A DNA stretch of 14,639 nucleotides from an uncultured Marinosulfonomonas sp. (GTDB taxonomy: Bacteria > Pseudomonadota > Alphaproteobacteria > Rhodobacterales > Rhodobacteraceae): contig CAMZKY010000284.1 of assembly GCA_947311455.1 (NCBI GenBank), positions 1-14,639 on the forward strand. Reading direction: 5' to 3'. Positions within the stretch are counted from its first letter, which is position 1; every line of letters starts with the position of its first letter. The position numbers and the translations under genes were made by a program. Below, in pieces: positions 6,702 through 13,400 of this stretch. The notes beneath the pieces are model-generated. The model did no database searches and had not been told where the DNA came from. It saw only the letters and a program-made list of their open reading frames with translations.

Positions 6702-7898
6702 CTAGGATAAAATCGAATCCACATTGCGCGCCGCGCAATCATCACGCGGGCAAATGCGGCAGGCAACGCCGATTTGCATCGCAGCTTCATCCGATAGGTT
6801 GGTGTGGGTTTCGGGCAGGATCAACATGGTCGCCTCGATCACCGCGGGCGCGTTTGCATTTTCCTGCGGCGCAATTTCAGCAATTGCATATGTTAAAAAC
6901 CGCACGTCGCGAAATCCGGGCATTTCCACAACAGTGCGGACCGGAACATGTGGGCGCATCAACACCTGAAACAACGGCCACAAAGCGCAGGCTCCGCCCG
7001 TGGTTGGATAGGAAAAACCTTCGATCGGAATTTGAACACCAAAGCCCCCTGCCCCGTTGCAAATCACCAACCCCGATTTAGGTATACCGTCTGTGACCGG
7101 CAACGCAGCAATACGGCGCAAGACCTGCGAAAATGGTATCTTGAGTTGCGCGGCAATTTGAAAGGGATCACAAAACGCCGTGCCAACCGTCTCGAGAAAC
7201 GTGGTTTGGCTAGGCTCATCGTGATCGTCGGGATAAGTCGCCAGCAAAGGCGCGATGCGGTTTTTTTCGATTTCACTGGCAACATCAGTGTCTTTTGCTG
7301 CATCAACGGTTTCATCAAAATATTTAACCAACCCCTCAAGCGCATCGGCAAGGCGTTTTGCATCCTGGATCAGGTTTTCGGTAAAGCGCTTTTGAAACGC
7401 CACATCCACAGTTTCAGGTTCGGCCAAAATCGACGCGGTGGATCGAATGGCGGTGACCGTAGAAATCGCATCATGCAGGGAGTCCGACAAAAACGGATCA
7501 TGGGCCAAACGGTCGGTCATTTCGGTGGTCATACGCGACAGGCGATTGATCTGTTCATGCTGGCTGATAATCACCGCGCTCCAGTTTGGAAAACGCCGCG
7601 CCAGATCATCTATTTTGTTCATTTCCTTGGGCGATGTTTTCACACCAGAGGCAAGCGCGGCATCGCGCAATTTGATAATTGTCTGTTCTTCCGCGCGCTC
7701 GGATAAGGATGTTGCGTCAACCCCGAGTGCGCGCGCAATATCCAACAACAGCTTGCCGCCGATTCTGCGTTTATTATGTTCGATCAGGTTCAGGTAGGCC
7801 GCAGAAATTCCAACTTTGGCCGCCAAATCCGCCTGTTTGAGGTGGAATTCAATCCGAATGTCCCGAATGCGACTACCTGTCAAGATCTTGCGCGGCAT
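6702..7898 (-). CDS. XRE-type transcriptional regulator, short-chain fatty acyl-CoA regulator (ScfR) family
   Basis: The product is 398 residues from the ATG at 7898, which has an AAGGGA ribosome site upstream. An upstream TTG at 7919 is in frame but less likely. Residues 8-62 form an XRE helix-turn-helix (IRDIRIEFHLKQADLAAKVG, then SAAYLNLIEHNKR). Residues 270-398 look like the ScfR/DUF2083 C-terminal domain, with GACALWPLFQ and a terminal CRICPRDDC (Cys380, 383, 388). Known members such as PccR and RamB sense short-chain acyl-CoA state and control propionate or acetate genes. The usual ImmA/IrrE metalloprotease segment is absent. The middle (about 130-196) is instead a helical hairpin resembling a histidine-kinase dimerisation domain. 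The gene is divergent from the LivK-type importer and acs operon, which it probably regulates. Effector and direction of control cannot be read from the sequence. Confidence 0.87.
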   Translation of the reverse strand: MPRKILTGSRIRDIRIEFHLKQADLAAKVGISAAYLNLIEHNKRRIGGKLLLDIARALGVDATSLSERAEEQTIIKLRDAALASGVKTSPKEMNKIDDLARRFPNWSAVIISQHEQINRLSRMTTEMTDRLAHDPFLSDSLHDAISTVTAIRSTASILAEPETVDVAFQKRFTENLIQDAKRLADALEGLVKYFDETVDAAKDTDVASEIEKNRIAPLLATYPDDHDEPSQTTFLETVGTAFCDPFQIAAQLKIPFSQVLRRIAALPVTDGIPKSGLVICNGAGGFGVQIPIEGFSYPTTGGACALWPLFQVLMRPHVPVRTVVEMPGFRDVRFLTYAIAEIAPQENANAPAVIEATMLILPETHTNLSDEAAMQIGVACRICPRDDCAARNVDSILS

Positions 7899-7960
7899 CA
7901 ATTTATCCCTTTTTTTCAATAGGTTTCTGCAGGCGCGAGATAATTTTTTTACATTCTCCC

Positions 7961-8010
7961 AACGTCTTTTGTTTATTTATTTACAATCTTTTCCTTAACT
8001 TCAAGACGTT
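7961..8010. repeat. Inverted repeat AACGTCTT...AAGACGTT in divergent promoter region
   Basis: Two perfect 8-bp half-sites at 7961-7968 and 8003-8010 face each other across 34 AT-rich bases, 42 bp start to start, or about four helical turns. They sit between the scfR-like gene and the importer operon, immediately upstream of the putative -35 of the latter. A bound dimer or loop is possible; function is inferred. Confidence 0.45.
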
Positions 8011-8012
8011 TG

Positions 8013-8042
8013 TTGAGATTTCAGTCACCATTGCGCGATTAT
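8013..8042 (+). promoter_or_regulatory. Candidate sigma-70-type promoter of the LivK-like/acs operon
   Basis: TTGAGA at 8013-8018 and GATTAT at 8037-8042 are spaced by 18 bp, about 70 bp before the first start codon. The match is fair, not strong. A TATAGA at 8040-8045 overlaps as an alternative -10. Confidence 0.35.
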
Positions 8043-8049
8043 AGAGCAG

Positions 8050-8062
8050 CCTTTGTAAAAGG
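8050..8062. promoter_or_regulatory. Candidate operator dyad CCTTT-GTA-AAAGG
   Basis: This 13-bp dyad holds TTTGTAAA, one base from the TTTGCAAA core that I recall for ScfR-family regulators (PccR, RamB). It lies just downstream of the candidate -10, near the expected transcription start, where a bound regulator would interfere with initiation. Only one copy is seen, whereas the motif as I recall it is repeated with a short spacer. Confidence 0.3.
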
Positions 8063-8112
8063 TTCGCGGCGTCACTGGGAGGTGTGCCGCACACACTAAC
8101 GGGAGGAACTAC

Positions 8113-9471
8113 ATGACGAAATCCAATCTGACACGTCGGGGTCTGATCAAAACTGGCGCAGCTGCCAGTGCTGGTTTGGCAATGCCGACACTTTTCACCG
8201 GTAACGTTTGGGCAGCAGCCCACAGTGGCTATCGCAATGCGCCAACGAATGGCACTGTGACACTTGGCTTTAACGTGCCACAATCCGGCCCTTACGCCGA
8301 CGAAGGCGCGGACGAATTGCGCGCTTATGAACTGGCTGTCGAGCACCTGAACGGTGGCGGCGATGGCGGTATGATGAACACATTCTCATCATCTGCCCTG
8401 ACAGGCGCCGGTATCCTTGGCAACAAGGTTCAGTTCGTCACAGGCGACACGCAAACCAAATCCGATGCGGCGCGGGCCTCTGCGAAATCCATGATCGAAA
8501 AAGACGGTGCCGTGATGATCACCGGCGGGTCTTCTTCGGGTGTGGCGATTGCCGTTCAAGGCATGTGTCAAGAAGCCGGCGTGATCTTTATGGCCGGTCT
8601 GACCCACTCCAACGACACCACAGGCAAAGACAAAAAAGCAAATGGCTTCCGCCACTTCTTTAACGCTTATATGTCTGCGGCGGCTTTGGCGCCTGTGCTT
8701 AAGAAACTATACGGCACAGATCGCACAGCCTATCACCTGACAGCTGACTATTCATGGGGCTGGACACAAGAAGAATCCATCGCCGCAGCCACCGAGGCTA
8801 TGGGCTGGAAAACAGCTGAAAAAGTGCGCACACCTTTGGCAACCACCGACTTTAGCTCCTACATCGCGCCTGTGCTGAACTCCGGTGCCGATGTTCTGGT
8901 TCTGAACCACTACGGCGGCAATATGGTGAACTCGCTGACCAACGCGGTTCAATTCGGCCTGCGTGACAAGCAAGTGAACGGCAAAAACTTTGAAATCGTT
9001 GTTCCGCTTTATTCTCGCCTGATGGCGAAAGGCGCTGGTGCCAACGTGAAAGGCATCTTTGGTTCAACCAACTGGCACTGGTCTTTGACCGATGCAGGCT
9101 CCAAAGCGTTTGTGAAATCCTTTGGCACAAAATACGGCTTCCCTCCTTCACAGGCGGCGCACACTGTATATTGCCAAACTCTGCTTTATGCTGATGCATG
9201 TCAGCGTGCGGGCACACATAATCCGTGTGCGGTTGCAGAAGCATTGGAAGGCTTTAAATTTGATGGTCTTGGCAACGGCCCAACAGAATACCGTGCCGAA
9301 GATCACCAGTGTTTCAAAGACGTTTTGGTTGTGAAGGGTAAAGAAAACCCCGAAAACGAATTCGATCTTCTTGAAATCGTTGAAGTCACACCACGCGCAC
9401 AAGTGGAATACGCACCGGATCATCCGATGTTTGCAGGCGGTGAACTGGGCAAATGTAACCCGGGCGCATAA
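8113..9471 (+). CDS. Tat-exported LivK-like (Peripla_BP_6) substrate-binding protein
   Basis: The product is 452 residues, at the long end for type-I binding proteins. It begins with a twin-arginine signal (TRRGLIK with Arg8-Arg9, then a mild hydrophobic stretch, likely cut after VWAAA near residue 36), so it should be exported folded. The mature chain opens with the family strand VTLGFNVPQSGPYADEG. It contains the pocket-type loop GGSSSGVA and the second-lobe motif ADYSWGWTQ. The ATG at 8113 has GGGAGGA six bases upstream. It heads an operon of two permeases, two ATPases and acetyl-CoA synthetase. Automatic labels would say branched-chain amino acid or urea binding. The context points to a carboxylate, perhaps acetate or a short-chain acid; the ligand cannot be read from the residues by eye. 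Confidence 0.9.
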   Translation: MTKSNLTRRGLIKTGAAASAGLAMPTLFTGNVWAAAHSGYRNAPTNGTVTLGFNVPQSGPYADEGADELRAYELAVEHLNGGGDGGMMNTFSSSALTGAGILGNKVQFVTGDTQTKSDAARASAKSMIEKDGAVMITGGSSSGVAIAVQGMCQEAGVIFMAGLTHSNDTTGKDKKANGFRHFFNAYMSAAALAPVLKKLYGTDRTAYHLTADYSWGWTQEESIAAATEAMGWKTAEKVRTPLATTDFSSYIAPVLNSGADVLVLNHYGGNMVNSLTNAVQFGLRDKQVNGKNFEIVVPLYSRLMAKGAGANVKGIFGSTNWHWSLTDAGSKAFVKSFGTKYGFPPSQAAHTVYCQTLLYADACQRAGTHNPCAVAEALEGFKFDGLGNGPTEYRAEDHQCFKDVLVVKGKENPENEFDLLEIVEVTPRAQVEYAPDHPMFAGGELGKCNPGA

Positions 9472-9494
9472 GCCTTACGCTTTACAAATTCTTT

Positions 9495-9516
9495 GATCGC
9501 ACCTCGCGGTGCGGTC
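9495..9516 (+). other. Intercistronic hairpin 1 after binding-protein gene
   Basis: GATCGCACC pairs with GGTGCGGTC (one G-T wobble) around the 4-nt loop TCGC, 23 nt after the stop. There is no T run, so it probably protects or attenuates the mRNA rather than terminating it. Confidence 0.6.
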
Positions 9517-9545
9517 GGAATACAACCGGTTACTCACAACAATCG

Positions 9546-9575
9546 TTCTGGTCGTGTTTCAGGACACGGCCAGAA
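9546..9575 (+). other. Intercistronic hairpin 2 before the LivH-like gene
   Basis: A 12-bp stem, TTCTGGTCGTGT with ACACGGCCAGAA (one wobble), encloses a 6-nt loop. It ends 28 nt before the permease start. Again there is no T run. With hairpin 1 it fills the only long gap in the operon, consistent with a 3' stabiliser for the binding-protein message. Confidence 0.65.
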
Positions 9576-9603
9576 AACACAATATTCTTCACATCGGGCG
9601 GGG

Positions 9604-10638
9604 ATGATGGATCAAATTTTTCTACAAGTATTAAACGGGTTGGACAAAGGCAGTGCTTATGCGCTGATTGCTTTGGGCCTAACCCTGATTTTCGGCACGC
9701 TTGGCGTTGTTAACTTTGCCCACGGGGCTTTGTTTATGATCGGGGCGTTTTGTGCGGTGACACTGCAAAAAATTCTGACCCTGTCAAAAATCACCATCGA
9801 CCCGACCAAAACCGATTTTCTGGGCAATCCGGCCAAAATCAAAACACCCTATGTCGAAGGCTGGTTTGGCCCCGATATGGGCGCGATGATCATTGATTGG
9901 TCAGTGCCGATGGCGGTTCTGTTTTCGATCCCCGTTATGATCCTTGTGGGGTTCATCATGGAGCGCGGGTTGATCAAACATTTCTACCACCGCCCCCATG
10001 CCGACCAGATTCTTGTAACCTTTGGCCTTGCGATTGTTCTGCAAGAGGTGGTTAAACAATTCTACGGTGCCAACCCTATTCCCACCCCTGCCCCTGCGGC
10101 CTTTAAAGGATCGTTTGATTTCGGGGTGATGCTGGGCATTGACGCCAACAAGGTGATCTATCCCTATTGGCGCATGGTCTACTTTCTGTTTTCCGCTGTG
10201 GTTATCAGCGCGGTGTTTGCCTTTTTGCGCTTTACCACCTTTGGCATGGTTGTGCGCGCCGGCATGGCCGATCGCGAAACCGTGGGCCTGCTGGGGATCA
10301 ATATCGACAAACGCTTTACCATCATGTTCGGCATCGCTGCTGCCGTGGCGGGTATGGCGGGCGTGATGTATGCGCCGATCAATTCGCCAAATTATCACAT
10401 GGGCATGGATTTCCTTGTGCTTTCATTCGTGGTGGTGGTTGTTGGCGGCATGGGCAGTTTGCCCGGCGCGGTGCTGGCGGGGTTCCTGCTGGGCATTCTG
10501 GAAAGCTTTTCATCCATGAACGAAGTCAAATCCCTGATCCCGGGGATTGACCAGATTATCATCTATCTTGTTGCAATCATTATCCTGCTTGCCCGCCCGC
10601 GTGGGCTGATGGGTAAACGCGGCGTGATGGAGGATTAA
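9604..10638 (+). CDS. LivH-like ABC permease
   Basis: The open frame extends left to a TTG at 9493, but that part encodes the two RNA hairpins and no membrane segment. I start at the tandem ATGATG (9604 or 9607), preceded by GGGCGGGG, which is rather close. This gives 343-344 residues beginning with the family-typical LQVLNGLDKGSAYALIALG and VVNFAHGALFMIGAF. The C-terminal half has GMGSLPGAVLAGFLLG, the usual region next to the ATPase contact. It is longer than classical LivH (about 308) because some 45 extra, partly polar residues lie between the second and third membrane segments (about residues 54-98). It forms the inner-membrane channel with the LivM-like protein, whose gene starts 3 nt after this stop. 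Confidence 0.92.
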   Translation: MMDQIFLQVLNGLDKGSAYALIALGLTLIFGTLGVVNFAHGALFMIGAFCAVTLQKILTLSKITIDPTKTDFLGNPAKIKTPYVEGWFGPDMGAMIIDWSVPMAVLFSIPVMILVGFIMERGLIKHFYHRPHADQILVTFGLAIVLQEVVKQFYGANPIPTPAPAAFKGSFDFGVMLGIDANKVIYPYWRMVYFLFSAVVISAVFAFLRFTTFGMVVRAGMADRETVGLLGINIDKRFTIMFGIAAAVAGMAGVMYAPINSPNYHMGMDFLVLSFVVVVVGGMGSLPGAVLAGFLLGILESFSSMNEVKSLIPGIDQIIIYLVAIIILLARPRGLMGKRGVMED

Positions 10639-10641
10639 GCC

Positions 10642-11844
10642 ATGCTTGGACTAAACAAAAAAGATACCATGTTCCTGCTGATCGTGATTGCCCTGACAAT
10701 GGCAACCCCGTTTCTGATGCAACCGTTTTCCGAAGGCAGTGCGCTGGCGCAGTTTAACGGCGGCTATCCCGATTTGATGGCCAAGGTGGCGATATTCGGC
10801 ATCTTTGCCATCGGGTTCAACATCCTTTTCGGCCTAACCGGATACCTATCCTTTGGCCATGCGGCGTTTCTGGGTGTGGGCAGCTATTCCGCCGTATGGA
10901 TGTTTAAAATCCTGTCGCTGAATGTGTTTCCGGCAATCATCCTTGCGGTGATTATGGCGGGCCTGTTTTCTTTGGTGATCGGCTATATCAGCCTGCGCCG
11001 CTCGGGCATCTATTTTTCAATCCTGACGCTGGCAATGGCGGAAATGTCGTTCCGTCTGGCCTATTCGGTGTTCACACCGCTAACAAACGGCGAAACAGGA
11101 TTGCAAGTGCGCCCCAGTGATGTGCAACTGCTGGATGGCCCGAACGCGCCGGAATATCCCAATATTTTCGGCCTATTGATCAGCGACTCCTATAAATGGG
11201 AGGTCGCGGGCCATGTGTTTACCTTTAACGTCGGGTTCTATTTCTGTGCTGTGATCGCCATCATTGCCTTTTATATCAGCCTGCGGATTTTCCGCTCGCC
11301 TTTCGGGATGATGTTGCGCGCGGTGAAATCCAATCAAAACCGGATGAGCTATACTGGCCTGAACCCCCGCCCCTATACCCTTGCCGCCTTTGTGATTTCC
11401 GGCATGTATGCGGGCCTTGCCGGTGGCTTGCTGGCGGTGATGGATCCTTTGGCGGGGGCTGAGCGGATGCAATGGACAGCCTCGGGCGAAGTGGTGATTA
11501 TGACCATCCTTGGCGGCGCGGGCACGTTGCTTGGCCCGGTTCTGGGCGCGGGCGCAATCAAATATCTGGAAAACATCTTTTCCAAAATCAACGAAACCGT
11601 GTTGCATGACTGGTTTGCCTTCCTGCCCGACAGCATCGAGGATGTGGTGGTGTTCATCCTGTCCCGCTTTACCGGACATGGCTGGGCGCTGACCCTTGGA
11701 TTGATGTTTATGCTGGTGGTCACCTTCCTGCCCGGTGGGCTGGTTGAAGGCGGCAAGCGGTTCTTCGGGATGTTTAAACGCAAACCCAAAGAACCCGATG
11801 ATGCAGAACACCACCCCGAAACTCCCCCGCATGTGGCTGAATAG
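10642..11844 (+). CDS. LivM-like ABC permease
   Basis: The product is 400 residues, with the LivM core motif FGLTGYLSFGHAAFLGVGSYSAV at about 61-83, followed by alternating membrane segments and SLRRSGIYFSILTLAMAEMSFRL. The ATPase-contact region holds AGLAGGLLAVMDPLAG and the TILGGAGTLLGPVLGAG stretch. A long loop (about residues 150-190) and a charged C-terminal tail rich in Lys, Glu and His (about 373-400) extend it beyond standard LivM cores. The start is 3 nt after the LivH-like stop with GGAGG upstream, so translation is coupled. It pairs with the LivH-like protein to form the translocation pore. The substrate is not readable from the permease. Confidence 0.93.
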   Translation: MLGLNKKDTMFLLIVIALTMATPFLMQPFSEGSALAQFNGGYPDLMAKVAIFGIFAIGFNILFGLTGYLSFGHAAFLGVGSYSAVWMFKILSLNVFPAIILAVIMAGLFSLVIGYISLRRSGIYFSILTLAMAEMSFRLAYSVFTPLTNGETGLQVRPSDVQLLDGPNAPEYPNIFGLLISDSYKWEVAGHVFTFNVGFYFCAVIAIIAFYISLRIFRSPFGMMLRAVKSNQNRMSYTGLNPRPYTLAAFVISGMYAGLAGGLLAVMDPLAGAERMQWTASGEVVIMTILGGAGTLLGPVLGAGAIKYLENIFSKINETVLHDWFAFLPDSIEDVVVFILSRFTGHGWALTLGLMFMLVVTFLPGGLVEGGKRFFGMFKRKPKEPDDAEHHPETPPHVAE

Positions 11845-11855
11845 GAGCGAATGAT

Positions 11856-12617
11856 ATGGGAATCCTTGAAGTCAAAGGCATCAACAAACGGTTTGGCGGT
11901 TTGCAAGCCCTGGGTGATGTAAATCTGTCGGTTGTCGAAAATACGGTGCACGCCCTGATTGGCCCGAACGGCGCAGGCAAATCAACCCTGCTGAATGTGC
12001 TGGTCGGTAAACTGGCCCCCGATTCCGGCAGCGTGCTGTTTGACGGTAAATCCGTGCTGGGCCGCAAACCCCATGAAATTAACCAGATGGGCATTTCGCG
12101 GGTGTTTCAAACACCGGAAATCTTTGGGGATCTGTCGGTGATCGAAAATATGATGATCCCCTGTTTTGCACGGCGCGACGGGTCATACCGGATGCACGCC
12201 TTTGAAACGGTGGGCAGCGAAAAAGGCATCATCGAAGACGCTGAAACAATGCTAAGCGATGTGAACATGCTGGAAAAACGCGATATGCACGCGGCCTCCC
12301 TTTCGCGTGGTGATAAACGCCGCCTTGAAATGGCCATGTGTCTGGTGCAACAGCCCCGCCTGTTGCTGCTGGATGAACCCACAGCCGGTATGGCGCGCGC
12401 CGACACCAACAACACCATCGAATTGCTGAAACACATCCGCGACAGCCGCGACATCACCATGGTGATTATCGAACATGACATGAATGTGGTGTTTTCGCTG
12501 GCCGAACGGATCACCGTTCTGGCTCAGGGCACACCTTTGGTCGAAGACACCCCCGACAACATCAAAGGCCACCCCAAAGTGCAAGAAGCCTATTTAGGCG
12601 AAACAGCCGTAGATTAA
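11856..12617 (+). CDS. LivG-like ABC ATPase
   Basis: The product is 253 residues, the usual LivG size. It has Walker A GPNGAGKST at about 37-45, a Q-loop in ISRVFQTPE, Walker B LLLLDEPTAG with the catalytic Glu, and the switch His in IIEHDMNVVF. The ABC signature is LSRGD at residues 149-153 in place of LSGGQ. The neighbouring KRRLEMAMCL still fits a LivG protein, and related carboxylate-type clusters may share this variant. A ribosome site AGGAG overlaps the upstream stop codon, eight bases before the ATG at 11856. It should form a heterodimer with the LivF-like ATPase encoded next, which carries the consensus signature. Confidence 0.93.
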   Translation: MGILEVKGINKRFGGLQALGDVNLSVVENTVHALIGPNGAGKSTLLNVLVGKLAPDSGSVLFDGKSVLGRKPHEINQMGISRVFQTPEIFGDLSVIENMMIPCFARRDGSYRMHAFETVGSEKGIIEDAETMLSDVNMLEKRDMHAASLSRGDKRRLEMAMCLVQQPRLLLLDEPTAGMARADTNNTIELLKHIRDSRDITMVIIEHDMNVVFSLAERITVLAQGTPLVEDTPDNIKGHPKVQEAYLGETAVD

Positions 12618-12627
12618 GGGCGCGAAT

Positions 12628-13365
12628 ATGACTGACAACAAAAACCACGCTTCCACCGCCCCCGCCTATTTTTCAGTTTGGGATTTGCACGCCTATTATG
12701 GCGAAAGCTATATCGTGCAAGGCGTTTCCTTTAACGTGCACGAAGGCGAAATTCTGGCCCTGCTGGGGCGCAACGGGGCGGGCAAAACCAGCACCCTGCG
12801 CGCCATTGCCCGGATGAATGACCCGCAACGCGCCCACGGCGAAATCTGGCTGGATCATCAGCCCCTGCATGAAATGAAATCCTATCAGGCGGCCCAAGCC
12901 GGCTGCCAACTGGTGCCCGAAGACCGCAGCATCATTTCCGGGCTGACGGTAGAAGACAACATTAAACTGGCCCAAATCGCCGAACCGATTGGCTGGTCGC
13001 TGGATCGTATTTACGAATTGTTCCCCCGTTTGAAAGAACGCCGCAAGCAAGAAGGCGTGACCCTTTCAGGGGGCGAACAACAAATGCTGGCCATCGCCCG
13101 CGCCTTGGCCCGTGACATCAAGGTTTTGCTGCTGGATGAACCTTACGAGGGTTTGGCGCCGGTGATTGTGGACGAAATCGAAAAAACCCTGAACCTGATC
13201 AAGGAACAGGGCATCACCACCATTATTGTTGAACAAAACGCCAAACGCGCCTTGGCCCTGTCGGATCGCGCCGTGATCCTTGACATCGGGCAGGTGGTTT
13301 TTGATGGTACTGCCAAGGAATTGCTCGACAACGATGAAATGCGCAAAGAATATCTGGCAATCTAA
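12628..13365 (+). CDS. LivF-like ABC ATPase
   Basis: The product is 245 residues. It has Walker A GRNGAGKTS at about 48-56, a Q-loop region GCQLVPEDRSI, signature LSGGEQQMLAIARAL at about 147-161, Walker B VLLLDEPYEGLAP and the family-typical TIIVEQNAKRAL, where Glu-Gln replaces the switch His as usual in LivF proteins. It begins 10 nt after the LivG-like stop, with GGGCG upstream. The first 15 residues are a polar extension ahead of the family fold. It completes a five-part LivKHMGF-type importer. The acetyl-CoA synthetase gene follows after 35 nt with no terminator between, so the two are likely co-transcribed. Confidence 0.93.
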   Translation: MTDNKNHASTAPAYFSVWDLHAYYGESYIVQGVSFNVHEGEILALLGRNGAGKTSTLRAIARMNDPQRAHGEIWLDHQPLHEMKSYQAAQAGCQLVPEDRSIISGLTVEDNIKLAQIAEPIGWSLDRIYELFPRLKERRKQEGVTLSGGEQQMLAIARALARDIKVLLLDEPYEGLAPVIVDEIEKTLNLIKEQGITTIIVEQNAKRALALSDRAVILDIGQVVFDGTAKELLDNDEMRKEYLAI

Positions 13366-13400
13366 ACACAATAACAAACTTCATTTTCAGGGACAGAACC

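Noticed and set aside
6948..7706. Plus-strand open frame of 252 codons
   Set aside because: It is antisense to the ScfR-family regulator, whose domains are clear. It has a basic, unstructured composition and no recognisable motif.
7899..7919. TTG start for the ScfR-family regulator
   Set aside because: It would add seven residues that overlap the probable ribosome site of the ATG at 7898.
9493..9603. N-terminal extension of the LivH-like gene from a TTG
   Set aside because: The stretch encodes two strong RNA hairpins and no family sequence. The LivH family start aligns with ATGATG at 9604-9609.
9901..10398. Minus-strand open frame of 165 codons
   Set aside because: It is antisense to the LivH-like permease, with His/Arg-rich low-quality sequence.
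11173..11832. Long minus-strand open frame of 219 codons
   Set aside because: It lies fully antisense to the LivM-like permease, is rich in His and Gln as typical of antisense frames, and shows no family motif.
8113..13365. Branched-chain amino acid transporter as the firm annotation
   Set aside because: The family resemblance is real, but co-transcription with acs and an acyl-CoA-type regulator argues for a carboxylate. The substrate is left open.
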